This document shows, piece by piece, positions 49,931 through 58,566 of a DNA stretch of 60,312 nt. The notes below the pieces were generated by a model that did no database searches, had not been told where the DNA came from, and worked only from the letters and a program-made list of their open reading frames with translations. How positions within the stretch are numbered: the stretch's first letter is position 1; the number at the start of each line of letters is the position of its first letter. The translations under genes and the position numbers were made by a program. Source of the stretch: Candidatus Nitrosopumilus sp. (GTDB taxonomy: Archaea; Thermoproteota; Nitrososphaeria; Nitrososphaerales; Nitrosopumilaceae); the NCBI GenBank assembly GCA_029864335.1, contig JAOTTS010000013.1, positions 1-60,312 of the forward strand, read 5' to 3'.

Positions 49931-50551
49931 ATGGGAAAATACACTCTTCCTGAAATGCCTTATGCATATGATGCACTAGAACCTCACATTGACGCAAAAA
50001 CAATGGAGATTCATCACACAAAACATCATCAAGCATACACTGACAAACTAAATGCAGCTCTTGAAGCATGTCCTGCTGATATTCAAGCAAAAGACATCCT
50101 TGACATTTTGTCTGATATTAAATCAGTACCAGAGGCCCAAAGAGGTGCAGTTAATTTCAACGGTGGTGGATATGATAACCACAGGCTATTTTGGAACAAC
50201 ATGAAAGCGAACGGAGGCGGAGAACCTGGAGGATCAATTGCTGATGCAATTAACAGTTCTTTTGGAAGCTTCTCTGACTTTAAAGAGAAATTTTCATCCA
50301 CTACAGCAGTAATACAAGGTAGCGGTTGGGGATGGCTAGTTTACAATCCTTCTTCAGGAAAGGTTGAATACAAATCAATGCCAAACCAAACAAGTCCAAG
50401 AACCGAAGGACTAGTACCATTGTTGGGCTGTGATGTTTGGGAACATGCATACTATCTCAACTACCAAAACAGAAGACCAGACTATATTACCGCATGGTGG
50501 AATGTAGTTAACTGGGATGAAGTAGAAGATAGATTCTCTAAAGCAAAATAA
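49931..50551 (+). CDS. sod: Superoxide dismutase (Fe/Mn)
   Basis: 206 residues. Metal ligands are His in [17 protein letters not shown], His in NHRLFWNNM, and Asp/His in [20 protein letters not shown]. It converts superoxide to H2O2 and O2, expected for an aerobic ammonia oxidiser. The sequence is complete with no signal peptide, so cytosolic. Divergent from the protease gene with a 77-base promoter region. Confidence 0.97.
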   Translation: MGKYTLPEMPYAYDALEPHIDAKTMEIHHTKHHQAYTDKLNAALEACPADIQAKDILDILSDIKSVPEAQRGAVNFNGGGYDNHRLFWNNMKANGGGEPGGSIADAINSSFGSFSDFKEKFSSTTAVIQGSGWGWLVYNPSSGKVEYKSMPNQTSPRTEGLVPLLGCDVWEHAYYLNYQNRRPDYITAWWNVVNWDEVEDRFSKAK

Positions 50552-50616
50552 AGTTCTAATCTTTATTTTTTTATTCATTCAATGTTTTTTCATTTTTTCT
50601 TCTCTATCTATGAATG

Positions 50617-50628
50617 AATTTATAACCA
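50617..50628 (+). promoter_or_regulatory. TATA box for pfdA
   Basis: AATTTATAACCA lies 22-33 bases before the pfdA ATG at 50650, a near-leaderless archaeal promoter. The following genes pfdA-ftsY-argF likely share it. Confidence 0.55.
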
Positions 50629-50649
50629 TCTGAGAAAGGTTGGTTGTAA

Positions 50650-51075
50650 ATGAGTGAAGAACAGGCAGAGCAATTAATGCAGCAAATGCAAATGTTTGAA
50701 ACATATTTTTCTGATTTATCTCAAAGAGAAGCAACCTTCTATAGTATTTTGAGAGAAGCAACTGCTGCAATTGAATCCATTCAATCACTTGGTAAAAAAC
50801 CTGAAACAGAAACTCTAGTTCCAATTGGAATGGGAACATATGTTCCAACAAAAATTTCATCAAATAGCAAAATCATTTTGAATATTGGAGCAGGAGTAGC
50901 AGTCGAAAAAGACTTTCCTTCAACAATTAATTATCTTGAAGCACGAATTAAAGAAATTGAGATTGCTTTGCAAGATACCGCTGTAAAAAAACAAGATGCA
51001 GGAAATCGATTAGAACAAGGAAAAGCACAAATGAATCAAATGATGAAGGCAATGCAACAACCACAATCGGAATAA
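50650..51075 (+). CDS. pfdA: Prefoldin alpha subunit
   Basis: 141 residues. Two long coiled-coil arms (QAEQLMQQMQMFETYFSDLS and ARIKEIEIALQDTAVKKQDA) enclose a beta-hairpin core (ETLVPIGMGTYVPTKISS, near residues 54-71). It builds the hexameric prefoldin that hands nascent proteins to the thermosome. It ends four bases before ftsY, a common archaeal pairing with SRP-receptor genes. Confidence 0.9.
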   Translation: MSEEQAEQLMQQMQMFETYFSDLSQREATFYSILREATAAIESIQSLGKKPETETLVPIGMGTYVPTKISSNSKIILNIGAGVAVEKDFPSTINYLEARIKEIEIALQDTAVKKQDAGNRLEQGKAQMNQMMKAMQQPQSE

Positions 51076-51078
51076 AAC

Positions 51079-52332
51079 ATGTTTGATAAACTTCGTAGTG
51101 CATTCTCTAATGCAGCGAAAAGTCTTGGTGAAAAAGAACTTAATGAAAAAGACATTGAAGATATTCTTTTTGAATTAGAAATTTCTCTTTTAGAATCTGA
51201 TGTAGCAACTGAAGTAATTGATTCAATCAAAGCTGATCTTAAAGAAAAACTAATTGGTTCTAAAGTTGATAAAAAAAAAATTGAAAAATTTGTCAAAGAT
51301 AGTCTAATTTCAAATATCTCAGCATTATTTGATGCAGCTGGAACATATGATCTGTTTGCAAAAATTGACGAAAAAAAGAAACAAGGAAAACCCTTTTTGA
51401 TTTTATTTGTTGGAATTAATGGAACTGGAAAAACTACTTCATTGGCAAAAGTTGCATATCTGTTACAACAAGCAAAATATTCTGTTGTAGTTGCAGCCGC
51501 AGATACTTTCAGAGCCGGTGCAATTGAGCAATTACAAGAACACACAAATCGACTCAACCTAAAACTTGTTGCTCAGAATTATGACTCTGATCCTGCTGCA
51601 GTTGCAAGAGATGCTGTTCTTTATGCAAATTCTCACAGAACAGATTGTGTTTTGATTGATACTGCAGGAAGAATGCAAACAAGCAAAAACTTGATGGAGC
51701 AAATTGCAAAAATCACCAAAGTTGTAAATCCTGATATGAAAATTTTTGTAGGTGACTCATTGGCTGGAAATGATACTGTAAACCAAGCACGGAAGTTTTA
51801 TGAACATGTAAAATTCGATGCTTCTATTTTGACTAAGAGTGATGCAGATGCTAAAGGAGGAGCTGCTCTATCAATTGTAAAAATTACTTCCACTCCTGTT
51901 CTTTTTGTTGGAGTGGGACAGGAATATCCTGATCTAAAACCTTTTGACAAGAAAACTTTCTTGGAAACTGTTTTTGGTTCATTAGATGATATTGACATAA
52001 AGAAAGTTGCAGAACCAACCCCAGAACCAACCCCAGAACCAACCCCAGAACCAACCCCAGAACCAGAACCGAAAATTTCTTCTGATGATCCATTTGATGG
52101 AATTAAAGATGTTGATATTGCAACTTATTCAGATCTATTTGATGTTCCACCACCTGAAAATGACAACGAAGCAATCAAACTAGGAAATAAAATTCGCCAA
52201 TGGATTAAAAACGGCAGGCCTAAACCTAGTGAATCAAAAGAAGAAGATGATGAAAATGAAGATATACAAAAACATGATAAAGAAGAAAAGCCTAAAAAGA
52301 AACGAGGTCTGTTTGGATTCTTTAAGAAATGA
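51079..52332 (+). CDS. ftsY: SRP receptor FtsY with charged C-terminal tail
   Basis: 417 residues. The N domain is helical (about 1-90). The G domain has G1 VGINGTGKTTSLAKVAYLL, G2 ADTFRAGAIEQL, G3 VLIDTAGRMQ, G4 ILTKSDADAKGG. The NG core ends near residue 310. Beyond it come four PTPE units, an acidic region and a lysine-rich end (KPKKKRGLFGFFKK). FtsY acidic extensions are usually N-terminal; this C-terminal basic tail could serve membrane or lipid contact. It overlaps argF by four bases. Confidence 0.95.
   Translation: MFDKLRSAFSNAAKSLGEKELNEKDIEDILFELEISLLESDVATEVIDSIKADLKEKLIGSKVDKKKIEKFVKDSLISNISALFDAAGTYDLFAKIDEKKKQGKPFLILFVGINGTGKTTSLAKVAYLLQQAKYSVVVAAADTFRAGAIEQLQEHTNRLNLKLVAQNYDSDPAAVARDAVLYANSHRTDCVLIDTAGRMQTSKNLMEQIAKITKVVNPDMKIFVGDSLAGNDTVNQARKFYEHVKFDASILTKSDADAKGGAALSIVKITSTPVLFVGVGQEYPDLKPFDKKTFLETVFGSLDDIDIKKVAEPTPEPTPEPTPEPTPEPEPKISSDDPFDGIKDVDIATYSDLFDVPPPENDNEAIKLGNKIRQWIKNGRPKPSESKEEDDENEDIQKHDKEEKPKKKRGLFGFFKK
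52015..52062 (+). repeat. 12-bp tandem repeat (4 copies) inside ftsY
   Basis: CCAACCCCAGAA is repeated four times, encoding PTPE. It lies right after the NG domain. As a multiple of three, copy number can vary without frame loss. The proline-rich stretch likely acts as an extended linker to the C-terminal tail. Confidence 0.95.
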
Positions 52333-53243
52333 AACTCAAAACAAAAAATTTACTCACTTTAGCGGAACTAACCTCAAAGGAATTTTTAGGATTAATCGAT
52401 GATTCCATCAAACTAAAAAAAGAACTCAAAAAAGGTGCAAACAAACCTATTTTGAAAAATAAAACTTTGGCAATGATTTTTCAAAAACCATCAACTCGAA
52501 CACGTGTAAGTTTTGAAACAGGAATGTTTCATCTAGGTGGGCATGCAATTAATTTATCATCAAATGACATGCAACTTTCACGAGGCGAATCAGTAGAGGA
52601 TACTGCAAAAACTCTTTCAAGATACACTGACTGCATTATGGCACGTGTATATTCACATAACTTGCTAGAAAAACTATCTAAGCATTCTCGTGTACCTGTA
52701 ATTAATGGATTGTCTGATTCTTTTCATCCATGTCAAATTTTAGCAGACTTTATGACCATTAAAGAAAAAAAGAAAAAACTCAATGGATTAAAGATTGCAT
52801 GGATTGGAGATGGAAATAATGTGTGCAACTCTATGATTTACGGTGCAGCATTATCTGGAATAGAAATGTCAATAGCAACTCCAAATAAATTTGAACCTGA
52901 CAAGGATGTTGTTAAAGAATCAAAGAAATCAACTAAAATTGAATTAACATCCGATCCATTCACTGCAACTCAAAATGCAGACGTTGTAGTTACTGATACA
53001 TATTCGTCGATTCATAACAGTGATCTAAAAAGAATCAAAAAATTCCTTCCAAAATATCAAGTCAATCCCAAACTAATGAAGACTGCAAACCAGGATGCGA
53101 TCTTTATGCATTGCCTTCCAGCAAAACGAGAACAAGAAGTTACGTCGTCAGTAATTGACGGTTCTCAATCTGTTGTATGGGATGAAGCAGAAAATCGTCT
53201 ACATACTCAGAAGGCTTTGCTTGCTGCCCTAATTCACGCTTAA
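52329..53243 (+). CDS. argF: Ornithine carbamoyltransferase
   Basis: 304 residues. Carbamoyl-phosphate binding FQKPSTRTRVSFETGMFHLG (near residues 50-69) and ornithine-binding HCLPAKREQEVTSSVIDG (near 258) are intact, with DPFTATQNADVVVTDTYSS. It converts carbamoyl phosphate and ornithine to citrulline in arginine biosynthesis. Its start overlaps the ftsY stop (ATGA). A promoter for rpl18 overlaps its end. Confidence 0.96.
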   Translation: MKLKTKNLLTLAELTSKEFLGLIDDSIKLKKELKKGANKPILKNKTLAMIFQKPSTRTRVSFETGMFHLGGHAINLSSNDMQLSRGESVEDTAKTLSRYTDCIMARVYSHNLLEKLSKHSRVPVINGLSDSFHPCQILADFMTIKEKKKKLNGLKIAWIGDGNNVCNSMIYGAALSGIEMSIATPNKFEPDKDVVKESKKSTKIELTSDPFTATQNADVVVTDTYSSIHNSDLKRIKKFLPKYQVNPKLMKTANQDAIFMHCLPAKREQEVTSSVIDGSQSVVWDEAENRLHTQKALLAALIHA

Positions 53244-53244
53244 C

Positions 53245-53253
53245 GTATATAAG
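53245..53253 (+). promoter_or_regulatory. TATA box for the rpl18 operon
   Basis: GTATATAAG just after the argF stop and about 27-35 bases before the rpl18 ATG (53280). It marks the likely start of the ribosomal-secY-adk transcript. Confidence 0.6.
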
Positions 53254-53279
53254 AGCATATTCAAACTCGGTTTCTATAG

Positions 53280-53762
53280 ATGGCCTATTCGAAAATATTG
53301 CGAAGACTCAGAGAGGAAAAAACCAATTATAAAAAACGTGGCACCATGTTGATGGGCAAACGCGATTTTATCACTGTAAATATTACTAATGAAAACACTC
53401 TAGTCCAAATTCTAAAGCCTGGGATGACAGGCGATAAAGTAGTTGCATCTGCACACTCTAGATATCTCCTTGAGAAAGGATGGAAGGGCTCTAGAAAAAG
53501 TGTACCTGCAGCGTATCTTACTGGATATTTGGCAGGAAAGAAAGCACTTGGTCAAGGTGCAAAAGATGCCATTCTTTACACTGGAACTAGAAGGTATACT
53601 CAAAGAATGGCAGCAGCTCTCAAGGGAGTCATTGATGCTGGAGTCCAAGTACCAGCTAATGAAGAAACATTTCCACCAGCGGAAAGACTCAACGGTGAAC
53701 ATCTTACAATAAAAAACGAAGTTTCAAAAATAAAATTTACAATTGACAGTGAGGTCAAATAG
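53280..53762 (+). CDS. rpl18: Ribosomal protein L18
   Basis: 160 residues of archaeal L18, which binds 5S rRNA. The start LRRLREEKTNYKKRGTMLMG and the core AAYLTGYLAGKKALGQGAKD are typical. It leads rps5, rpl30, rpl15 and secY with three to seven-base gaps or an overlap, as in the archaeal spc operon. rps8, rpl6, rpl32e and rpl19e, normally just upstream, are not here. Confidence 0.96.
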   Translation: MAYSKILRRLREEKTNYKKRGTMLMGKRDFITVNITNENTLVQILKPGMTGDKVVASAHSRYLLEKGWKGSRKSVPAAYLTGYLAGKKALGQGAKDAILYTGTRRYTQRMAAALKGVIDAGVQVPANEETFPPAERLNGEHLTIKNEVSKIKFTIDSEVK

Positions 53763-53764
53763 AC

Positions 53765-54487
53765 ATGAGTCAAACTGCACAATCTAAAGGTAAACCAGGT
53801 CAAAGAGGACGAGGTCCACCAATATATGGAGGAGGCCCACCAGGCGGAGCTAAGGGTGCAAGTGATCGTCCAAGAAGACCAAGAAGAGAATCAGAAGAAG
53901 AAGTTTGGGTTCCAAAAACTCTCTTAGGTCAAAAAGTTGCATCTGGAGAAATCACTTCACTTGAAGAAATTATTGAATCAGGCTTAAGAATTCAAGAATC
54001 TGGAATTATCAAGAAACTACTACCTGATTTAAAAAGTGAAGTTGTAGATGTTGGTATCATTCAAAAAATGACTTCAAACGGGCAATCAACAAGATTCAAA
54101 GCAATTGTTGCAACTGGAAATGAAAATGGTTACTTGGGAATTGGCCAAGGAAAATCAAAACAGATGAGAATTGCAATTGAAAAAGCAACTAGTCAAGCTT
54201 ATCTTAATGTCAACCCAATTAAATTGGGATGTGGCAGTTGGGAATGTAGATGTGATCAAAAACATTCTGTTCCATTCAAAGTTAAAGGAAAAGGTGGAAG
54301 TGTTACAATTGAAATTATTCCTGCACCTCGTGGATTAGGTCTTGTTGCAGGTGGTAAAATTAAACGATTATTGGAACTAGCTGGTCTCAAAGATGCATGG
54401 ACTACTGCAAAGGGCTCTACTCCTACAATGAACTCTACATCCAAAGCAATTTTGGACTGTCTAAGACAGACATTTAGTCAAGGTTGA
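53765..54487 (+). CDS. rps5: Ribosomal protein S5
   Basis: 240 residues. The S5 RNA-binding core NGQSTRFKAIVATGNENGYL (near residue 103) and APRGLGLVAGGKIKRLLELA (near 185) are present. A glycine/arginine-rich N-terminal extension (RGRGPPIYGGGPPGG) precedes it. The CxxxCRC patch (CGSWECRCDQKH) typical of archaeal S5 is present. Placed two bases after rpl18. Confidence 0.96.
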   Translation: MSQTAQSKGKPGQRGRGPPIYGGGPPGGAKGASDRPRRPRRESEEEVWVPKTLLGQKVASGEITSLEEIIESGLRIQESGIIKKLLPDLKSEVVDVGIIQKMTSNGQSTRFKAIVATGNENGYLGIGQGKSKQMRIAIEKATSQAYLNVNPIKLGCGSWECRCDQKHSVPFKVKGKGGSVTIEIIPAPRGLGLVAGGKIKRLLELAGLKDAWTTAKGSTPTMNSTSKAILDCLRQTFSQG

Positions 54488-54493
54488 TAGAAA

Positions 54494-54961
54494 ATGGCAA
54501 ATGCTTATCTCGTTGTTAGAATAAAAGGTCAAGCTGATTGTCCCTATTGGGCAACTCATACAATGACTTTGTTGAAATTAGATAAAAAATACCGTGCAAC
54601 AATATTGCCAGCTAAAGAAAATACTTTGGGCATGCTAAGAAAAGTACAGCACTATGTTTCTTGGATTGAACTTGATGCATCATTGGCAAAAGAATTGATT
54701 GATAAAAAAGCAAGAAAAGGGGGTTATCAAAAAATTACTCCTGAAGATCTTAAAGAACTGGGATTTGCAAGTTCTGATGAATTAGGAACTGCATTGGCAG
54801 AAGGGAAAGCTACTCTATCTAAATTAAAACCTCTAAAACCTTGGTTTGCTTTATCACCTCCAAGACTTGGATTCAAAAGAAGTACAAAGAGACTTTATGG
54901 AAACAAGGGCGTTCTTGGACAAAACAAAGAACTTGACGCTATTGTAAGGAGAATGATTTGA
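54494..54961 (+). CDS. rpl30: Ribosomal protein L30 (archaeal, L7-like)
   Basis: 155 residues. NAYLVVRIKGQADCPYWATH and the L30p alpha-beta core (LKLDKKYRATILPAKENTLG, then LRKVQHYVSWIELD) are recognisable; the archaeal C-terminal extension RLGFKRSTKRLYGNKGVLGQ is present. Between rps5 and rpl15, the conserved order. Confidence 0.94.
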   Translation: MANAYLVVRIKGQADCPYWATHTMTLLKLDKKYRATILPAKENTLGMLRKVQHYVSWIELDASLAKELIDKKARKGGYQKITPEDLKELGFASSDELGTALAEGKATLSKLKPLKPWFALSPPRLGFKRSTKRLYGNKGVLGQNKELDAIVRRMI

Positions 54962-54962
54962 G

Positions 54963-55388
54963 ATGGCAACAAGATTAAGAAAAACAAGACGACTTAGAGG
55001 CGGAAGACACATGGGATGGGGACAAGTAGGTCAACACCGCGCAAGTGGTCACAAAGGTGGTCTTGGAGTTACAGGTATGCTAAAACATCATTGGAGTTCT
55101 ACTTTAAAATATGAACCAGATCACTATGGTCATGATTCCACTAAACCACCTCACCCAAATATTACAAAAACATGGACTAGCATCAGAGATCTTGATGACT
55201 TGTTCCTAAAGTTCGGTAAAGAAGAAGGAGGAAAGAAAATCGTAGACCTTGAAAGTGCAGGTTACGAAAAACTTCTTGGTGGCGGAAAATTAACTAATGC
55301 ATATTCCGTCAAAGTAAAACAATTCACTGCAACTGCAGAAGAGAAGCTAAAATCTGTTGGGGGAGAGGTGTTATCTGATAATGGCTGA
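54963..55388 (+). CDS. rpl15: Ribosomal protein L15
   Basis: 141 residues. RKTRRLRGGRHMGWGQVGQH is the classic basic N-terminus that threads into 23S rRNA, followed by SGHKGGLGVTG. The C-terminal GYEKLLGGGKLTNAYSVKVK segment is present. It overlaps the secY start by eight bases, hence coupled translation. Confidence 0.95.
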   Translation: MATRLRKTRRLRGGRHMGWGQVGQHRASGHKGGLGVTGMLKHHWSSTLKYEPDHYGHDSTKPPHPNITKTWTSIRDLDDLFLKFGKEEGGKKIVDLESAGYEKLLGGGKLTNAYSVKVKQFTATAEEKLKSVGGEVLSDNG

Positions 55389-56811
55389 AGGTAGTATTAC
55401 CGCAATTATTCGAAAAGTTGTTTTCAAAGCAGAACCATATCTTCCTCAAGTTCCAAAACCAAAAAAGAAAATTCCACTTCCTACCAGATTGTTATGGTGT
55501 GGAGTAGCATTACTAATTTACATGATAATGGGTCAGACTCCGTTATTTGGAGCAACAGCACCACAGTTTGACTTTTTGGCATTTGCCAGAGTAATTTTTG
55601 CATCACAACAAGGAACTCTTGTTGAATTAGGTATTGGACCGATAGTTACTTCTGGACTCTTGATGCAATTACTAAGAGGTTCAGATATTCTCAAATTTGA
55701 TTTTAAAAAACCTGAAGAAAGAGGTATCTTTCAGACAGCAACTAAAATTGTAACATACATTGTAATTGTTGCAGAATCTATTGTTTATGCTGCTGCAGTA
55801 TATGGGCCTGGAGTTACAGAGCCATACTTTTTGTATGTGATGATTGGGCAGCTGATGGCAGCATCAATTATCATTATGTTCTTAGATGAATTAATTCAGA
55901 AAGGCTGGGGTCTGGGTAGTGGAATCAGTCTTTTCATTATGGCAGGTGTTGCTCAGCAAATTCTTTGGAGTATGTTTAGCCCGTTGCCTGCAGGTGATGG
56001 AGGAACGATTGGTATCATTCCGTATATCGGCCAGTCCATAATGGGTGGCGACTTGTCAAACATTCTATTCCGTTCAAATCAACTTCCAAGCATCTTTGGA
56101 TTGTGTCTTACTGCTGGAATCTTGTTAATCCTTGTATTTACACAAGGTATGAAAATTGAGATTCCAATTGTATCTACAAAATACAGAGGCTTCTCAGCAG
56201 TTTATCCTATCAAATTGATGTATGTTTCTAACATTCCTGTAATTTTGGCATCTGCACTTACGGCAAATGCTGTTTTCATATTCCAAATGTTGTGGGCAAA
56301 CATGAACCCGCGAAATAATAATTTCTTCATGAACTTTATTGCGCAGTTTGATCCTACGAGCCCCTCTACTCCAATAGGTGGTATCATCTACTATATCACT
56401 CCTCCAAGAGGTTTGGATGTGGCAGCATTGGATCCAATGCGTGCAGTAGGTTACGTTCTGTTTATGGTGGGAATTGTAGTTGTGTTTGGTAAATTATGGG
56501 TAGAGCTTGGAGGTTTGTCACCAAAGAGTGCAGCTCAGAACTTACTTGATGCTGATGTGCAAATTCCTGGATTTAGAAGATCAAACGCTCCAGTTGAAGC
56601 ATTATTGAATAAGTACATTCCATCAGTTACAATTATTGGCTCAATGATTTTGGGTCTACTAGCAGGCGTATCTGATGTTCTTGGTGTATTTGGTTCTGGA
56701 ATTGGAGTTTTACTTATGGTAGATATACTCATCAACTATTACACACAGTTAGTTAGAGAACAAGTAGAAGTCGTCATGCCGCGTTTGGGTGCTTTACTTG
56801 GAAGGAAATAA
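55381..56811 (+). CDS. secY: Protein translocase subunit SecY
   Basis: 476 residues from ATG 55381 (MAEGSITAIIRKVV); an earlier start at 55357 is unlikely. Ten transmembrane helices. Landmarks are TM2-plug region LFGATAPQFDFLAFARVIFA, the cytoplasmic loop EIPIVSTKYRGFSAVYPIKL, and the C-terminal QEVV-type ENMPRL-like VREQVEVVMPRLGALLG. It forms the export channel with SecE (43952). Strand-coupled to rpl15 upstream and adkA downstream. Confidence 0.97.
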   Translation: MAEGSITAIIRKVVFKAEPYLPQVPKPKKKIPLPTRLLWCGVALLIYMIMGQTPLFGATAPQFDFLAFARVIFASQQGTLVELGIGPIVTSGLLMQLLRGSDILKFDFKKPEERGIFQTATKIVTYIVIVAESIVYAAAVYGPGVTEPYFLYVMIGQLMAASIIIMFLDELIQKGWGLGSGISLFIMAGVAQQILWSMFSPLPAGDGGTIGIIPYIGQSIMGGDLSNILFRSNQLPSIFGLCLTAGILLILVFTQGMKIEIPIVSTKYRGFSAVYPIKLMYVSNIPVILASALTANAVFIFQMLWANMNPRNNNFFMNFIAQFDPTSPSTPIGGIIYYITPPRGLDVAALDPMRAVGYVLFMVGIVVVFGKLWVELGGLSPKSAAQNLLDADVQIPGFRRSNAPVEALLNKYIPSVTIIGSMILGLLAGVSDVLGVFGSGIGVLLMVDILINYYTQLVREQVEVVMPRLGALLGRK

Positions 56812-57376
56812 GCGAATAATTCTTGTAGGAATTCCCGGTGTTGGAAAAACTACCATTTTGACTAAAATGGTAGAAGTTCTTAAAGATCATCATAAAACTG
56901 TCCATGTAGTAAGTTTTGGAACTTTGATGTTTGAAGTTGCAAAAGAAAATGGTCTTAAAGATAGAGATGATCTTAGACATTTACCTGTAAATGAACAACA
57001 ACATCTCCAAAAAATCGCTGCCGAAAAAATTACTGCATATGATGAACAAGTAGTAATTGTTGATACTCATGCATTTATCAATTCACCAGAAGGCTACTAT
57101 CCTGGATTACCAGAACATGTTTTGAAAATTATCAAACCTACAAACTTTGTTTCAGTTTCAGCAAAACCTGAAGAAATCTACAACAGACGAATGAAAGACG
57201 AAACACGAAATCGAGACAAAATTACTCTACCTAATATAAATAAAGAACTAGACATTCAATCAGCAATGATTTCAGCTTGCACTGTACTTACAGGCTCACC
57301 TGTGAAACATATTCTTAATAGAGAAGGAAAGATTGATGAAGCCATAGACAAAATAATTAATGCGCTAGGACTGTAA
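56798..57376 (+). CDS. adkA: Adenylate kinase, archaeal type
   Basis: About 192 residues from TTG 56798 (overlapping the secY end by 14 bases); GTG 56789 is an alternative. The Walker A motif is RIILVGIPGVGKTTILTKMV; HAFINSPEGYYPGLPEHVLK is the AMP/lid segment of archaeal AdkA, and RRMKDETRNRDK contains the arginines. It equilibrates AMP, ADP and ATP. It sits in the conserved secY-adk position. Confidence 0.94.
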   Translation: MEGNKRIILVGIPGVGKTTILTKMVEVLKDHHKTVHVVSFGTLMFEVAKENGLKDRDDLRHLPVNEQQHLQKIAAEKITAYDEQVVIVDTHAFINSPEGYYPGLPEHVLKIIKPTNFVSVSAKPEEIYNRRMKDETRNRDKITLPNINKELDIQSAMISACTVLTGSPVKHILNREGKIDEAIDKIINALGL

Positions 57377-57379
57377 AAA

Positions 57380-58009
57380 ATGGATTTTAACTTTATTCTA
57401 CTATTTCTCGATTCAATACACCTACAATTTGATATCTTTGGTGGCGAAAACAGACAGGCCCTCGGTAGTGATGACCCAATCATTCAAGGATTAATCCTTT
57501 CAATGTTTGCAGTTTCTGCATTTGGCATTGTATTGAATCTCTTCAATGCTGGAGTTAGAAAGAAGATGGTGGACCAAACAAAGCTAAAACGAATCATGAA
57601 AGAAACACGCGGATGGCAAAAAGAAAGAATGGCTGCAATGAGATCAAAAGATCAAGCCAAAATTAACGAATTGAGCAAAAAATCATCTTACATGAACAAA
57701 ATGTCAATGGAGATGATGCAGATGAACATGCGTCCAATGATGATTACTTTTGTACCTTTAATTTTGATATTTTATTTTGTACTGCCTTATTTGTTTTCTT
57801 ACACTGTGGCCCTATCTCCAATCCCACTAAATGTAATCCCTGGTGATTTCTTTCAACTAACATGTACTGCAGAACAGGCTTTGGATGAAGGCCATGTTTG
57901 CTATGGTCACGAAAATGCATTATATCTCTGGGCTTGGTACTTCCTTTCATCAATTGCATTTAGTGGCATTATTATGAAACTGACGAAAACCTCAATGGAT
58001 CTCAGTTGA
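57380..58009 (+). CDS. EMC3/TMCO1-type (DUF106) membrane insertase
   Basis: 209 residues with three transmembrane helices: near residues 38-56, 118-138 and 182-200. Between helices 1 and 2 lies a long charged coiled coil (KKMVDQTKLKRIMKETRGWQ) with the DUF106 pattern and a methionine-rich stretch (MNKMSMEMMQMNMRPMMITF). This belongs to the Oxa1/YidC superfamily, inserting proteins into the membrane along with SecYE. It is in its usual place next to adkA and cmk. Confidence 0.85.
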   Translation: MDFNFILLFLDSIHLQFDIFGGENRQALGSDDPIIQGLILSMFAVSAFGIVLNLFNAGVRKKMVDQTKLKRIMKETRGWQKERMAAMRSKDQAKINELSKKSSYMNKMSMEMMQMNMRPMMITFVPLILIFYFVLPYLFSYTVALSPIPLNVIPGDFFQLTCTAEQALDEGHVCYGHENALYLWAWYFLSSIAFSGIIMKLTKTSMDLS

Positions 58010-58566
58010 CAAAATCTATAGTAATTTCTGGTCCTCCCGCAGTAGGCAAAACGACTGTTGCTAAAGGATTGGCAGAAGAATTTCACCTAGAATATCTTAG
58101 TGGAGGTGATGTTCTAAAAGAGATGGCGATGGAGGAAGGTTTTGATTCTGATGGAGATGATTGGTGGGATACTGAAGATGGAATGAGATTTCTAAATCAG
58201 CGTGAAAAAGATTCAAAATATGACAGAACACTGGATGAAAAATTAACTTTAATCTTCAAAAGAGGAGGAGTAGTAATAACTAGTTACACTTTACCATGGC
58301 TTGTCAAAGATGGAATAAAAATTTGGTTAGAAGGATCACATGAAAGTAGTACTAAGAGAATGCAAACAAGGGATAACATGAGTCCTCAAGAAGCTTATGA
58401 AGTTACAAAAGAACGATTTGATAAGAATAAGGCATTGTACAAAAAACTTTATAATTTTGATTTTGGTGATGATAAATCTGTGTTTGATTTAATTATTAAC
58501 ACTGATAATCTTTCAGCACAACAAGTAATCGATGTTGCAAAAGAAACTGTAAGAAAACTACTATGA
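58006..58566 (+). CDS. cmk: Cytidylate kinase
   Basis: 186 residues from TTG 58006, overlapping the upstream stop by four bases. The Walker A is IVISGPPAVGKTTVAKGLAE, followed by the GDVLKEMA segment; a lid region includes STKRMQTRDNMSPQEAY. Archaeal CMK phosphorylates CMP/dCMP. The conserved archaeal order adkA-DUF106-cmk-truB is kept but without rpl34e between. The stop overlaps the truB start. Confidence 0.93.
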   Translation: MTKSIVISGPPAVGKTTVAKGLAEEFHLEYLSGGDVLKEMAMEEGFDSDGDDWWDTEDGMRFLNQREKDSKYDRTLDEKLTLIFKRGGVVITSYTLPWLVKDGIKIWLEGSHESSTKRMQTRDNMSPQEAYEVTKERFDKNKALYKKLYNFDFGDDKSVFDLIINTDNLSAQQVIDVAKETVRKLL

